Shown in pieces: positions 54,180 to 63,788 of a stretch of DNA of 64,000 nucleotides. The DNA is taken from the NCBI GenBank assembly GCA_949372755.1, contig CASIBO010000011.1, positions 62,001-126,000 on the forward strand. Direction: 5' to 3'. Below the pieces are notes generated by a model. The model did no database searches, was not told the origin of the DNA, and worked only from the letters and a program-made list of their open reading frames with translations. Each line of letters opens with the position of its first letter. The stretch's first letter is position 1. The position numbers and the translations under genes were made by a program. Source of the stretch: UBA9926 sp018645765 (GTDB lineage Bacteria; Pseudomonadota; Gammaproteobacteria; Pseudomonadales; Azotimanducaceae).

Positions 54180-55499
54180 GTGAATCAAAATTTTTCGAAT
54201 CGCTATCTGATCCTCGTGGTCTTTATCTTCACCTTGGCTTCGACTTTCTCAATCATCGATCGACAAATTCTCAACGTCATGATTGGTCCCATTAAGCGGG
54301 ACCTGGGCGGCATTTCCGACACACAAGTCTCGCTAATCATGGGATTTGCCTTTGCCCTGTTCTATACCCTTATGACCTATCCTGCAGGTCGAATCGCAGA
54401 TCGCTACAACCGAATCAAGTTAATGACAGCAGGGATTGCCGGTTGGAGCTTCATGACGATGATGTGCGGCGCCGCGTCCCAATACTGGCAGCTCTTCCTT
54501 GCCCGGATGGGCGTTGGCGTGGGTGAAGCAACGCTCGGGCCGGCGGCCAACTCAGCCCTGGCCGACTATTTCCCGCCTGAGCGCCTTCCAATTGCTATTG
54601 GCATTGTGGCCTCTGCGCCGTTTATCGGCCAAGGCCTTGCCAATATCGCCGGCGGGCCTTTAATTGACTATCTTGAAAGCACACCCAATTTCGTCGTACC
54701 CGTTCTAGGAGAGATCTACTCTTGGCAGATGGTTTTAATACTGGTTGGCGCACCGGGCCTGCTCGTCGCGCTCGCCATGTGGTTTTTAATTGAGCCCGCT
54801 CGCAAAAATAAGCAGCTGGCGGATGATACCTCGGTTCCAATGAAAGACGTCTGGGCCTTTATAAAGAGCCGGAAACATTTTTTCTTTTTCGTCTTCCTTG
54901 GTTACTTATGCCTTGCAACCCAAGGCTGGTCTTTGTTCAGCTGGCTGGTGGAGTACTTTGTTAGAAACCATGAATGGAGTCGGACAGAAATTGGCTTATC
55001 CTATGGCAGCATCGCGCTGGTTGTTGGGATAACGGGCAGCGTTGCCGGCGGACTATTTGCGAGCGCCATGATTAAACGTGGCCAAGTGGATGCCACGTTA
55101 CGTGTCGTGCTTTATTCGACTATCGTTCTGCTGCCTTTGGCAGCCTTCCTAACCGTGGCGCCCAACCCGTATGTCGCATTAGCCCTGCTCGTTCCCGTCA
55201 CATTTTGTATGGCGATGCCGCCGGGACTGATTATTGCGACCTTGCAAACGGTGTCCCCAAATGAGCTTCGCGGCCAGATGGTTGCCTTTTACCTGATCGC
55301 GGTTAACTTTTTATCCTACAGCTTCGCGCCCTCATTACCCGCGATGATCAGCGACTATGTATTCGAAAGCGAGTTGGCATTGGGCCAGTCAATTTCATTA
55401 CTCGCTTTGATTAACTACTCGGTTGCAATTATCTGCCTCGCCCTAAGCCTAAAATACTTCAGACAAGCTATCGAGCGAACCCAATCTTGGCGCAACTAA
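54180..55499 (+). CDS. Major facilitator superfamily transporter
   Basis: About 439 residues with twelve predicted TM helices. The N-terminal STFSIIDRQILNVMIGPIKRDLG and the loop GRIADRYNRIKLM between helices 2 and 3 (the MFS A-motif region) mark it as MFS, close to the spinster-like or organic-acid/anion families. GTG at 54180, with AAGG eight bases upstream, gives the best N-terminus; an in-frame TTG at 54156 is possible. Substrate not predictable; the neighbours suggest uptake of a compound processed by the kinase and dehydrogenase that follow. Confidence 0.85.
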   Translation: MNQNFSNRYLILVVFIFTLASTFSIIDRQILNVMIGPIKRDLGGISDTQVSLIMGFAFALFYTLMTYPAGRIADRYNRIKLMTAGIAGWSFMTMMCGAASQYWQLFLARMGVGVGEATLGPAANSALADYFPPERLPIAIGIVASAPFIGQGLANIAGGPLIDYLESTPNFVVPVLGEIYSWQMVLILVGAPGLLVALAMWFLIEPARKNKQLADDTSVPMKDVWAFIKSRKHFFFFVFLGYLCLATQGWSLFSWLVEYFVRNHEWSRTEIGLSYGSIALVVGITGSVAGGLFASAMIKRGQVDATLRVVLYSTIVLLPLAAFLTVAPNPYVALALLVPVTFCMAMPPGLIIATLQTVSPNELRGQMVAFYLIAVNFLSYSFAPSLPAMISDYVFESELALGQSISLLALINYSVAIICLALSLKYFRQAIERTQSWRN

Positions 55500-55530
55500 G
55501 CCCTGCGATAAAAAACCCGGAGAAAGCCTT

Positions 55531-56565
55531 ATGACAACCCCCTTCCCCATCTCGCCGGAGGAACTCACAACGCACTGGTTAAGCGCCGTACTGGACTGCC
55601 AAGTCGATGCTTTCTCTGTCAAGCCGTTAGGTGAAGGGGTCGGTATATTGGGCCTCGTCACCCGCGTCACACTCCAAGGCAAGGCATGCCCCAAAACATT
55701 GATCGCAAAGTTCCAATCGCCAGTCGCCGACAATCGAGCGGTTGCCGGGCTTTATCAAATGTACGAGCGAGAGATCACCTTTTACACGGAGATTGCGCCC
55801 ACCCTATCGATTCGCGCACCCAGTTGTTTTCATGCGGGCTATGACCCCGACTCACGCGCCTTCGTGCTCCTACTCGAGGATCTAGATCAATACGAGATTG
55901 GCGATCAGGTTGCGGGTTGTAGCATTGCGCAATGCGAGCAAGTGGTTAAAGCCTTAGCAAAATTTCATGCCGAGACCTTCAAGACGACAGCGTTCCCCTC
56001 GATCGAGCGACACAATAATGAAGCCCAAGTTACGGGCATGCAGGCTGGGTTTTCAGCCGGCTGGCCGGTTGTTAAAACGTTGTTTCCGGAGCTGATCTCA
56101 GAGCAGGCCGGGCGCCTCGCCCCGCGGCTCCCGGACTATTTGCCAGCGTTACTTGACGCCATTACCGCAGACCCCATTTGCATTAGTCATGGCGATATGC
56201 GGCTCGACAACATTTTTTTTGGCTCGGATCACATTGCGCTCGTTGATTTCCAAGCGGTATCAAAATCCGCGCCAGAACATGACCTTGCCTACTTTCTAAC
56301 GCAAAGCCCTAGCGATGCCGTCCGTAATGCCAAAGATTGGGTCGCGCTCTATCATGCGGAACTCACCAAGTTAGGCGTTGACTATCCGCTCGAGGATTGC
56401 AGACGACGATTCACCCAATGTGCACTGTATTTCCTTTGCTATGCCGTGGTAATTTGTAGCGCTCTGGATTTGGCCAATGAACGCGGTCGGGCGCTGGGCG
56501 AAACACTATTGGGCAATTCTCTGCGTTCAATCGACGCGCTGGATGCATTTGATTTATTAACCTGA
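55531..56565 (+). CDS. Aminoglycoside-phosphotransferase-fold kinase (ecdysteroid-kinase-like)
   Basis: The 344-residue protein has the APH/choline-kinase fold: an ATP-binding Lys60 (TLIAKFQ), the Brenner catalytic loop SHGDMRLDN (219-227) and the metal-binding Asp239 in LVDFQAV. The phrase APEHDLAYFL and the general layout resemble the ecdysteroid 22-kinase-like or CHK group rather than antibiotic-resistance enzymes. It lies between an MFS transporter and an SDR dehydrogenase, pointing to phosphorylation of a small alcohol substrate in catabolism. The substrate is unknown. Confidence 0.82.
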   Translation: MTTPFPISPEELTTHWLSAVLDCQVDAFSVKPLGEGVGILGLVTRVTLQGKACPKTLIAKFQSPVADNRAVAGLYQMYEREITFYTEIAPTLSIRAPSCFHAGYDPDSRAFVLLLEDLDQYEIGDQVAGCSIAQCEQVVKALAKFHAETFKTTAFPSIERHNNEAQVTGMQAGFSAGWPVVKTLFPELISEQAGRLAPRLPDYLPALLDAITADPICISHGDMRLDNIFFGSDHIALVDFQAVSKSAPEHDLAYFLTQSPSDAVRNAKDWVALYHAELTKLGVDYPLEDCRRRFTQCALYFLCYAVVICSALDLANERGRALGETLLGNSLRSIDALDAFDLLT

Positions 56566-56575
56566 GGACCAACAG

Positions 56576-57352
56576 ATGAAATTAGACGGAAAAGTTGCTG
56601 CTATCACGGGCGGATCAGCAGGGATCGGCCGCGCAATTGCTGAGGCTTTTCTCGCCGAAGGCGCGAAAGTTGCGATTATGGCGAGAAACTCAGCGAAAGC
56701 CGAGGCGATGCTTGCCGAACTCAACGCGGGTGATCGCTTAGTTTTCATCCAAGGCGATGCCATGGATCAGGCATCAATCGAGCATTTTGTCACGGGCACT
56801 GCCGAGCAATTTGGTCGCATCGATATCTTAGTTAACAACGCAGGGGGTGCGGGGGACTTGCAACCGGCGGCAAGCCTCAGCGATGAATCCTTTGACGAAT
56901 GCATGAAATGGAATGTGTACTCCACTTTTTGGGGTACCCGCCGAGCCTTGCAACTGATGCTGCCTCAAAAATGGGGGCGCGTTATTAATATCTCGTCAAT
57001 GGAAGGCAAACACGGCAAACCCGTATTGACGGCTTACAGCACTGCAAAACATGCGGTGAACGGCATGACAAAATCAATTGCTCGAGAAGTGGGCACCGAA
57101 GGCATCACCGTGAACGCCATCTGTCCTGGACTGATCATCACGGATATTGTTCGGGATAACGGCCCCAAGACCGCTGAGGCAATGGGTATGACCTTCGATG
57201 AAATGGTCACCACTTTTTCACAAGAAGCGGCGATTAAACGGCCCAACACCGTCGAAGAGGTGGCGGCGGTCGCTGTCCTACTTGCCAGCGATGTGGGCGG
57301 CGGGATCACCGGCGCGCTGCTCAGCGTCGATGGTGGCACGGCTCAGTACTAA
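56576..57352 (+). CDS. Short-chain dehydrogenase/reductase
   Basis: A classical 258-residue SDR. TGGSAGIG (11-18) binds the NAD(P) phosphates, NNAG (87-90) stabilises the fold, and the catalytic residues are Ser140/141, Tyr154 and Lys158 (YSTAK). GALLSVDGGTAQY ends the protein as in FabG-like and other oxidoreductases. It follows the kinase gene by ten bases, so they are probably cotranscribed. A ketone/alcohol oxidoreductase role is certain; the substrate is not. Confidence 0.9.
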   Translation: MKLDGKVAAITGGSAGIGRAIAEAFLAEGAKVAIMARNSAKAEAMLAELNAGDRLVFIQGDAMDQASIEHFVTGTAEQFGRIDILVNNAGGAGDLQPAASLSDESFDECMKWNVYSTFWGTRRALQLMLPQKWGRVINISSMEGKHGKPVLTAYSTAKHAVNGMTKSIAREVGTEGITVNAICPGLIITDIVRDNGPKTAEAMGMTFDEMVTTFSQEAAIKRPNTVEEVAAVAVLLASDVGGGITGALLSVDGGTAQY

Positions 57353-57477
57353 CCGATCACTCGTTTTTGAGCGCGCGTAGACCGCGTCAATCGACCGCCA
57401 TGAGGGGCCTAGCTTTGATGCAGGTCCTCAGGGCCGTATTGTCACCCTCCGCGCCTCAACTGTTGTCAGTCCCCGGC

Positions 57478-59286
57478 CTACTGATCCAGGAAACTCTTCA
57501 GATGGTCTGAACGACTGGGGTGTCGCAATTTGCGCAGGGCCTTGGCTTCAATTTGCCGTATCCGCTCTCGGGTCACATCAAACTGCTTACCAACCTCTTC
57601 CAAAGTGTGATCGGTATTCATATCAATCCCAAACCGCATTCTAAGCACTTTGGCTTCTCTGGCTGTTAAGCCTGCCAAGATATTACGGGTGGCATCCCGC
57701 AAGCCTTCCTCTGTTGCAACGTCCAAAGGCGCGCCCACGGCGGCCGCATCCCCATTGGCGTCCTCGCCCAGAAAATCGCCTAAAGAGGAATCGTCGTCAT
57801 CGCCAATCGGCGTTTCCATGGAGATCGGCTCCTTGGCAATTTTTAGCACGCGACGCACCTTTTCTTCCGGCATTTCCATGCGGACACCCAGTTCTTCCGG
57901 CGTCGGGTCCCGCCCCATCTCCTGTAGCATTTGCCGAGAGATCCGGGCCAATTTATTGATCGTTTCGATCATATGCACGGGGATTCGAATGGTTCTTGCT
58001 TGGTCGGCGATTGATCGTGTGATTGCTTGACGAATCCACCAAGTCGCATAGGTCGAGAATTTATAGCCCCGACGATACTCGAATTTATCGACGGCTTTCA
58101 TCAACCCAATATTACCTTCTTGGATCAGGTCTAAAAACTGCAAACCCCGGTTGGTATATTTCTTCGCAATTGAAATCACCAGACGAAGATTGGCCTCAAC
58201 CATATCTTTCTTCGCACGACGCGCTTTCGCTTCGCCAATAAATAGCCGGCGATTCAGGTCCTTCAAATCGGCAACCGTCAGGCCCGCCGCCTCTGAAATA
58301 CTGACAATCCGTTTTTGAGCCCGGACCACTTCATCCTGAACGCCCTTTAACTTACTGACGCCGGCTTTGATTTGTTTGGCCGCCCACTTTAAGTCACATT
58401 CATTGCCCGGAAAGGCATCCATAAACGCTTTTCGACTCATGCCAGCCTGACGAACACAGAGTGCAACGATCTGACGTTCCGAGCGGCGGATTTCTTGATG
58501 CGGGGCTTTGACCTCGTTAATAATTCGTTCGTACTCTTTCGGAATAAACTTGAAGTACTGGAAGGCAACCGCTAACGCTGCAATTTCTTTCTGCGCCGCA
58601 TCAGATTGACGGCCATTGCGTTTTATTGAACGAGTCGTTTTGGCCAGCTGTTTTTCTAAGATCGCGAACCGTTCTGCTGCCAGCTCTGCATCAGGCCCGT
58701 TATCGACTTCAGCCGCATCTTCGTCTTTGGTCTCTCCCGGCACGACTTGGGCTGCGGGCGCGACATGCTCAGCAGGATCTAAAAAGCCGATGATCAAATC
58801 AATCAGCTTACCGTCTTCTTGTTGGGTTTCTTGATAGCGGCTCAGGATGCGCTCAACAACGCCAGGGAATCCCGATGCCGCATCGAGCACATCTCGTATT
58901 CCTTCTTCGATCCGTTTGGCGATTTCAATTTCACCCTCACGGGTCAGCAAATCAACTGTGCCCATTTCTCGCATATACATGCGAACCGGATCGCTTGTGC
59001 GTCCTGTTTCGTTTTCAACGGCCACGAGCACCGCCGCGGCCTCATCTGCGGCCAGATCATCCGTGACGTCGGCTTCGACCATCAAATCGTCGGCCTCTGG
59101 CGCCATTTCGGAAACCATGATCCCCATGTCGTTGATCATGCCGATGATGTCTTCGATCTGTTCCGGATCCGAAATATCGTCTGGTAGATGGTCGTTCACC
59201 TCAGAATACGTGAGGTACCCCTGCTCTCTACCGAGCGCAATGAGTTTCTTTAACCTTGATTGTTTTTGAGCAAGAACGCTGGCCAT
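57478..59286 (-). CDS. rpoD: RNA polymerase housekeeping sigma factor sigma-70
   Basis: The 602-residue primary sigma factor has region 1.1 (LKKLIALGREQGYLTYSEVNDHLP), region 1.2 (DPVRMYMREMGTVDLLTREGE), the nonconserved acidic insert, region 2 (RGLQFLDLIQEGNIGLMKAV, KFSTYATWWIRQAI) and region 4.2 (VTRERIRQIEAKALRKLR). It lies downstream of dnaG in the macromolecular synthesis operon. Confidence 0.99.
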   Translation of the reverse strand: MASVLAQKQSRLKKLIALGREQGYLTYSEVNDHLPDDISDPEQIEDIIGMINDMGIMVSEMAPEADDLMVEADVTDDLAADEAAAVLVAVENETGRTSDPVRMYMREMGTVDLLTREGEIEIAKRIEEGIRDVLDAASGFPGVVERILSRYQETQQEDGKLIDLIIGFLDPAEHVAPAAQVVPGETKDEDAAEVDNGPDAELAAERFAILEKQLAKTTRSIKRNGRQSDAAQKEIAALAVAFQYFKFIPKEYERIINEVKAPHQEIRRSERQIVALCVRQAGMSRKAFMDAFPGNECDLKWAAKQIKAGVSKLKGVQDEVVRAQKRIVSISEAAGLTVADLKDLNRRLFIGEAKARRAKKDMVEANLRLVISIAKKYTNRGLQFLDLIQEGNIGLMKAVDKFEYRRGYKFSTYATWWIRQAITRSIADQARTIRIPVHMIETINKLARISRQMLQEMGRDPTPEELGVRMEMPEEKVRRVLKIAKEPISMETPIGDDDDSSLGDFLGEDANGDAAAVGAPLDVATEEGLRDATRNILAGLTAREAKVLRMRFGIDMNTDHTLEEVGKQFDVTRERIRQIEAKALRKLRHPSRSDHLKSFLDQ

Positions 59287-59394
59287 AACACCCCTCTTTC
59301 ACTTCATCCCCCCAAAGGAGCAAATCAGTATAGGGTCGTCTTGGGCGTTTAGCCAGTCCAGACCAGAGCAAGCTGCCCTAGAATGGTAGAAAAT

Positions 59395-61233
59395 TCATGG
59401 GATTAATGATGGGTCATCGCCAGCCGGCGCCTTTGAAAAATACTGCCGAATTAGCCCACGCTCATCTTCAGACAATTGCGATGGCGGTTTTTGCAATAAT
59501 GCGTCGATCTGGGCCCGTCCGTCCTGCTGGCTATAGCGTTTGAACTTGCTGTTCATAAGCCCAATAAACTCGTCTTTAAGGTGCTCTGTTCCTAGTAAAG
59601 GCTTGTATTCAAACGCTTTTTTTAAAAATCCCTGCTCCGGTTTACCACTGAACTTCGCGAGAATCTCGCCCGGAGAGCTCAAGCTTCCTGCATGCACACC
59701 CAAGGCAATAGCCCGAAGCAACTGGTCTTGATCTCCGCGCGTTAAGCATTCAAAGGCGTCGACCTCAAACTCAAAGGCCAGCTCCGGCTGGAGAATCAGC
59801 AGTGATAATGCAGGATCCAGACTCGCACTAGTCATCGTATCCGACGCCCGGGCATTTTGAACCTCGGGAGTCGCCTCTTCATACCGTGGCCCAGCATCTT
59901 GATCCACGCTTTCGAGCGAGCTGTCGTATCTTTCCGTTACATCTTGGAGTCTTTGGGTCGACAAACCCGTATTCTGCGAGAGGGCATCTATCATGAGCTG
60001 CCGAAACACGCCTTCCGGCATTAAATTAATCAACGGCATTGCGTCTTTGCTCAGAGCCGCTTTACCGGCAATCCCGTTCGGATCAAGGCCGTTTTCTTTT
60101 AAATCTTGCGCCAGCTTTTCAAAGAGCCAGTCAGCAACCGAGTGTGACGCCGCCAGCTGCGCAAGAAACGCCGCTTGCCCAATCCGCCTTACCAATGAGT
60201 CGGGGTCGTCACCATCCGGCAGAAACATGAACCGCGCGCTTCGACCATCGCTTAAATGCGGCAGGACCGTCAGCATTGCTTTCCAAGCAGCACGCCGGCC
60301 AGCAGCATCACCGTCAAAACAAAAAACAATCTCTGAGACCTGACGAAACATTCTTTGGATATGTTCATCCGATGTCGCCGTACCCAAGGTTGCAACCGCG
60401 AACTCAATTTGGTTTTGCGCCAACGCCACCACGTCCATGTAACCCTCGACAACCAGCAACCTTGACAACTTTTTCTGGCTTCGACGGGCCTCGAATAAAC
60501 CATAGAGCTCTCGCCCTTTATGAAACACTGCCGTTTCGGGTGAGTTCAAATACTTTGGCTTGCCGTCACCGATCACCCGACCGCCAAAAGCGATGGTTCG
60601 GCCACGAAGATCCCGAATCGGAAACATCACCCGATCCCGAAAGCGATCGTAGCGTTTATCCTCGGCATCTTGGGTCACCACGAGACCCGCGTCTAAGAGA
60701 CGACTCAGATAGCTTGACGATTCAGGCTTTGACCCCAACAAATTCTGCCAACCCGGCGGCGCGAAGCCAATTTCAAACCGATTCGCGACTTCCCCCGTCA
60801 GGCCTCTCTGTTTTAAATAATCAACTGCGCGTCCACGCTGGGGGTTCGATCGAAGCTGTTGTTTATAAAAATCTTTGGCGTCCGTGAGGGTGTCAAAGAT
60901 CAACTTACGCTGTTCCACGGCCTCACGATCCTCGCTTGAGGCATCGTTTGGTACCGCCAACCCCAAGCGACCCGCAAGGGATTCGACCGCGGACAAAAAA
61001 TCCATGCGATCAAATTCCATTAAAAATTTCAACGCCGACCCGGACGCCTGACAACCGAAACAGTAATAGAACTGTTTTTCCTGACTCACAGAGAAACTAG
61101 GGGATTTTTCTTGATGAAACGGGCACAGACCGGAGAAATTTTGGCCTGTTTTCTTCAGTGCGACCCGGGACTCGATAATCTCAACGATATCGGTTCGGGC
61201 AAGAAGCTCATCAATAAAAGTAGGAGGGATCAC
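59395..61233 (-). CDS. dnaG: DNA primase
   Basis: Synthesises RNA primers for replication. The 612-residue protein has the N-terminal CHC2 zinc finger (CPFHQEKSPSF, YYCFGC), the TOPRIM core with VVEGYMDVVALAQ and the metal-binding FCFDGDAAGRRA, and a C-terminal DnaB-binding helical domain (about 440-600). It lies between yqeY and rpoD in the macromolecular synthesis operon. Confidence 0.98.
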   Translation of the reverse strand: MIPPTFIDELLARTDIVEIIESRVALKKTGQNFSGLCPFHQEKSPSFSVSQEKQFYYCFGCQASGSALKFLMEFDRMDFLSAVESLAGRLGLAVPNDASSEDREAVEQRKLIFDTLTDAKDFYKQQLRSNPQRGRAVDYLKQRGLTGEVANRFEIGFAPPGWQNLLGSKPESSSYLSRLLDAGLVVTQDAEDKRYDRFRDRVMFPIRDLRGRTIAFGGRVIGDGKPKYLNSPETAVFHKGRELYGLFEARRSQKKLSRLLVVEGYMDVVALAQNQIEFAVATLGTATSDEHIQRMFRQVSEIVFCFDGDAAGRRAAWKAMLTVLPHLSDGRSARFMFLPDGDDPDSLVRRIGQAAFLAQLAASHSVADWLFEKLAQDLKENGLDPNGIAGKAALSKDAMPLINLMPEGVFRQLMIDALSQNTGLSTQRLQDVTERYDSSLESVDQDAGPRYEEATPEVQNARASDTMTSASLDPALSLLILQPELAFEFEVDAFECLTRGDQDQLLRAIALGVHAGSLSSPGEILAKFSGKPEQGFLKKAFEYKPLLGTEHLKDEFIGLMNSKFKRYSQQDGRAQIDALLQKPPSQLSEDERGLIRQYFSKAPAGDDPSLIP

Positions 61234-61293
61234 CGCGATGCCAATACACTTTAAAGGCTAAGAAGTGTGGCAGGGGCCTTGTGGATTCGCAAG

Positions 61294-61749
61294 CTAACCC
61301 TGACTTAATTGCGCCTTGACCAGTTGGCCAACCTTCGCCATGTCGGCCCGGCCCTGCGCCCGGTTTTTAACCGAGCCCATTACCTGGCCCATTTTCGACA
61401 TCTCGCGCGCGCCCGCGGCCTCAATAGCTTCTTCAATGAGCGCTAAAACCGCTTCATCAGACAAGGGTTCAGGCAAGTATTGCGCGATCAAGTCAAGCTC
61501 GAACTGCTCTTGGTCAGCCAGATCCTGACGGTCTGCAGCCAAATACTGGCTCAAGGAATCTCTTCTTTGTTTCACCATCTTCTCAAGGATCAACATCACA
61601 TCCTGGTCAGACAATTCTATCCTTTCATCAACTTCACGTCGCTTCAACTCGGCCATGATTAAGCGCAGGGTGCCCAAGGTTTGCTTGGCGCGTGCCCGCA
61701 TGGCATCTTTTACATCGTTTTGCAGCCGAACTTTTAGGGATTCTGACAT
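61294..61749 (-). CDS. GatB/YqeY domain-containing protein
   Basis: The 151-residue protein begins LKVRLQNDVKDAMRARAKQTLGTLRLI, and ends with MGQVMGSVKNRAQGRADMAKVGQLVKAQL, the YqeY family pattern. It resembles the tRNA-binding tail of GatB, but its own role is not established. It sits between rpsU and dnaG, as in many non-enteric gammaproteobacteria. Confidence 0.93.
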   Translation of the reverse strand: MSESLKVRLQNDVKDAMRARAKQTLGTLRLIMAELKRREVDERIELSDQDVMLILEKMVKQRRDSLSQYLAADRQDLADQEQFELDLIAQYLPEPLSDEAVLALIEEAIEAAGAREMSKMGQVMGSVKNRAQGRADMAKVGQLVKAQLSQG

Positions 61750-61872
61750 AAAACGCCTCGATGGTTCAGGAGAAGGACGACTCAGGGGTGTGCCAAGACG
61801 AGCGGCGACGTTCGGAGACTGTGTTGAACGGTAACGAGGCTATGAGGGCCATAGCCCGCTAAGGGACTCTGC

Positions 61873-62088
61873 CTAGTAGAGCCGCTCCATCTTTCTTGAT
61901 TCTCTTTGTACTTTTTTAGCGTACCGCTTTACCGCAGCTGCCGCTTTACGCTTTCGGATTGACGTTGGCTTTTCGTAGAACTCGCGCTTACGAACATCGG
62001 CCAGGACCCCGGCTTTTTCACAGGATCGCTTAAAGCGTCGGAGTGCGATGTCGAACGGTTCGTTTTCTTTTACTTTTACGTAGGGCAT
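61873..62088 (-). CDS. rpsU: 30S ribosomal protein S21
   Basis: The 71-residue S21 starts PYVKVKENEPFDIALRRFKRSCEKAG and has the basic C-terminal half KPTSIRKRKAAAAVKRYAKK. The frame is open a further 58 codons upstream, but the ATG at 62088 matches the family and lies just downstream of a good promoter. S21 aids initiation at the anti-Shine-Dalgarno region of 16S rRNA. First gene of rpsU-yqeY-dnaG-rpoD. Confidence 0.97.
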   Translation of the reverse strand: MPYVKVKENEPFDIALRRFKRSCEKAGVLADVRKREFYEKPTSIRKRKAAAAVKRYAKKVQRESRKMERLY

Positions 62089-62120
62089 TGTTTCTTTTAC
62101 ACCGGCCAAATGGAGAGCGG

Positions 62121-62149
62121 ATTCTAAACACAATCCCAAGCAATTGCAA
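62121..62149 (-). promoter_or_regulatory. Sigma-70 promoter of rpsU
   Basis: Minus strand TTGCAA (62144-62149), 17-base spacer, TAGAAT (62121-62126; 5/6 match), about 33 bases before the rpsU ATG. Good spacing and position for the macromolecular synthesis operon promoter. Confidence 0.6.
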
Positions 62150-62241
62150 AAGCCCCATAGAGGGCAAACCGCTTTAGCCCTTCCCAGCTTAGTCTTTGCC
62201 CGCACGCCCCAATCGTTGCAGACGCGAGCCGACCCCCGGTC

Positions 62242-62247
62242 TATAAT
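62242..62247 (+). promoter_or_regulatory. -10 element upstream of tsaD
   Basis: A perfect TATAAT 33 bases before the tsaD GTG. The best -35 candidate, TTGCAG at 62216-62221, is 20 bases away, longer than ideal, so the -35 assignment is weak. Confidence 0.45.
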
Positions 62248-62280
62248 TACCATCTCAATCAATACCGTCTGGAGCCAAAC

Positions 62281-63303
62281 GTGCGCGTTTTGGGGATCGA
62301 AACATCTTGTGATGAAACCGGGATTGCCCTGTATGACGATTCCCTAGGCTTAATGGCCGATCTTTTGTATAGCCAAATTGATGTTCATAAAGCCTATGGC
62401 GGTGTCGTACCGGAGCTGGCATCCCGAGACCATATTCGAAAATGCCTTCCGATGATTGATCAGATCTTGGCGCAAACCGAAACCAAGCCGGACCAGATCG
62501 ACGCGATTGCTTATACCGAAGGTCCCGGCCTGATTGGCGCCTTGCTGGTTGGTGCAAGCATCGCCAAATCGCTTGCGCTGGCTTGGAACATTCCCGCCAT
62601 TGGCATTCATCACATGGAGGGCCACCTGCAAGCCACCCAGTTAACCGAGACGCCAACGCAATATCCCTTCGTCGCGCTCTTGGTTTCAGGCGGACATACT
62701 CAGCTCATGGCCTGCAGCCAGCCTGGAGAATACGAAATCCTGGGCGAGTCCATGGACGATGCAGCGGGCGAAGCCTTTGACAAGGTCGCCAAGATGTTGG
62801 GATTAGGTTATCCCGGGGGACCACAAGTGGCGGCTTTGGCAACCCACGGGGCCAAAGGCCGATTTCACTTCCCCAGGCCAATGACCCAAAAACCAGGGTT
62901 AAACTTCAGCTTCAGTGGTCTTAAGACCCACACCATGAATACCTTACGAGCCTTAAAAGACCCAAGCGATCAGGATCGAGCTGATATCGCGCGGGCCTTC
63001 GAAGATGCCGTCGTTGAGACGATTAAAATCAAATGTACCCGCGCACTCGCACAAACCGGGTATCCGACCCTCGTTTTAGCTGGCGGGGTCAGCGCCAACA
63101 CATCGCTTCGGGTGGGCCTTCAAACCCTGAGCCAAACGTTACAGATTGAGGTGAACTATCCAGACCTCAAGTTCTGCACCGATAACGGCGCGATGATTGC
63201 GATCGCGGGCCTACTCCGTCGAAGCCAATGGCGGCGCGATAACCATGAGATCATCGCGCGCCCAAGATGGCCTATGACCGAACTTCAAGGAATGGTCAAA
63301 TGA
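62281..63303 (+). CDS. tsaD: tRNA N6-adenosine threonylcarbamoyltransferase
   Basis: Transfers threonylcarbamoyl to A37 of ANN-decoding tRNAs with TsaB/TsaE. The 340-residue ASKHA-fold protein starts GTG with VLGIETSCDETG and has the metal-binding His111/His115 in GIHHMEGHLQA, VSGGHTQL and LAGGVSANTSL. Divergent from rpsU, the classic gammaproteobacterial arrangement. Its stop overlaps folB by ATGA. Confidence 0.98.
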   Translation: MRVLGIETSCDETGIALYDDSLGLMADLLYSQIDVHKAYGGVVPELASRDHIRKCLPMIDQILAQTETKPDQIDAIAYTEGPGLIGALLVGASIAKSLALAWNIPAIGIHHMEGHLQATQLTETPTQYPFVALLVSGGHTQLMACSQPGEYEILGESMDDAAGEAFDKVAKMLGLGYPGGPQVAALATHGAKGRFHFPRPMTQKPGLNFSFSGLKTHTMNTLRALKDPSDQDRADIARAFEDAVVETIKIKCTRALAQTGYPTLVLAGGVSANTSLRVGLQTLSQTLQIEVNYPDLKFCTDNGAMIAIAGLLRRSQWRRDNHEIIARPRWPMTELQGMVK

Positions 63304-63665
63304 CCCGGCAAGGACGCATTGACGTCACGCAGCTTGAGATAGAGACCATTATTGGCGCCTACCCAAGAGAACGCGAGGTCTTACAAACAATCTATTTGGA
63401 TCTTGCCTTGGAATATGATTTTGCGCCGCCAGCAAGCAACGACGATCTCACCTTGGCCATCGATTATGATGCACTCACCCGAGATCTCGCCAAACTCATC
63501 AAGGCCAAACGCTTTAAACTGCTAGAGACCCTGACGCTCGTTGCCGCCGACTATTTACTGAGCCACTATCCACTGACGCGGGTCGAGGTCACCGTGCACA
63601 AACCATCCGCGATGGCGAGAGCCGCGCGAATCTCTGCGACGCTGGTTAAAACGGCCTCACAATAA
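63300..63665 (+). CDS. folB: Dihydroneopterin aldolase
   Basis: Converts dihydroneopterin to 6-hydroxymethyl-dihydropterin in folate synthesis. With the ATG at 63300 (overlapping the tsaD stop) it is 121 residues; the frame also extends upstream inside tsaD but lacks family similarity there. Motifs: IETIIGAYPREREV near the start, LLETLTLVAADYLL, and VEVTVHKPSAM with the conserved catalytic Lys. Confidence 0.94.
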   Translation: MTRQGRIDVTQLEIETIIGAYPREREVLQTIYLDLALEYDFAPPASNDDLTLAIDYDALTRDLAKLIKAKRFKLLETLTLVAADYLLSHYPLTRVEVTVHKPSAMARAARISATLVKTASQ

Positions 63666-63702
63666 CCACTTGAACGGGCTCTGCGCCCCGAATCTAGAAC
63701 TC

Positions 63703-63725
63703 GGGCACGCCAAGAGATCGTGCCC
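63703..63725 (+). other. Hairpin after folB
   Basis: GGGCACG (63703-63709) and CGTGCCC (63719-63725) form a perfect 7-bp stem with a nine-base loop. No U tract follows, so it is a possible Rho-assisted or weak terminator, or an mRNA 3' structure. Confidence 0.4.
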
Positions 63726-63731
63726 AGCGCC

Positions 63732-63759
63732 TTGATGATCGCAGCAGAGCGACTATACT
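63732..63759 (+). promoter_or_regulatory. Sigma-70 promoter of the cyclic-nucleotide-binding gene
   Basis: TTGATG (63732-63737), 16-base spacer, TATACT (63754-63759; 5/6 match), about 29 bases before the ATG at 63789. Confidence 0.55.
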
Positions 63760-63788
63760 GATTCTCCTTTAGTCATAAACGACGCATA

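Noticed and set aside
55531..56565. Aminoglycoside resistance enzyme
   Set aside because: The APH fold is present but the sequence around the catalytic loop and its neighbours resemble small-molecule catabolic kinases, so resistance is not supported.
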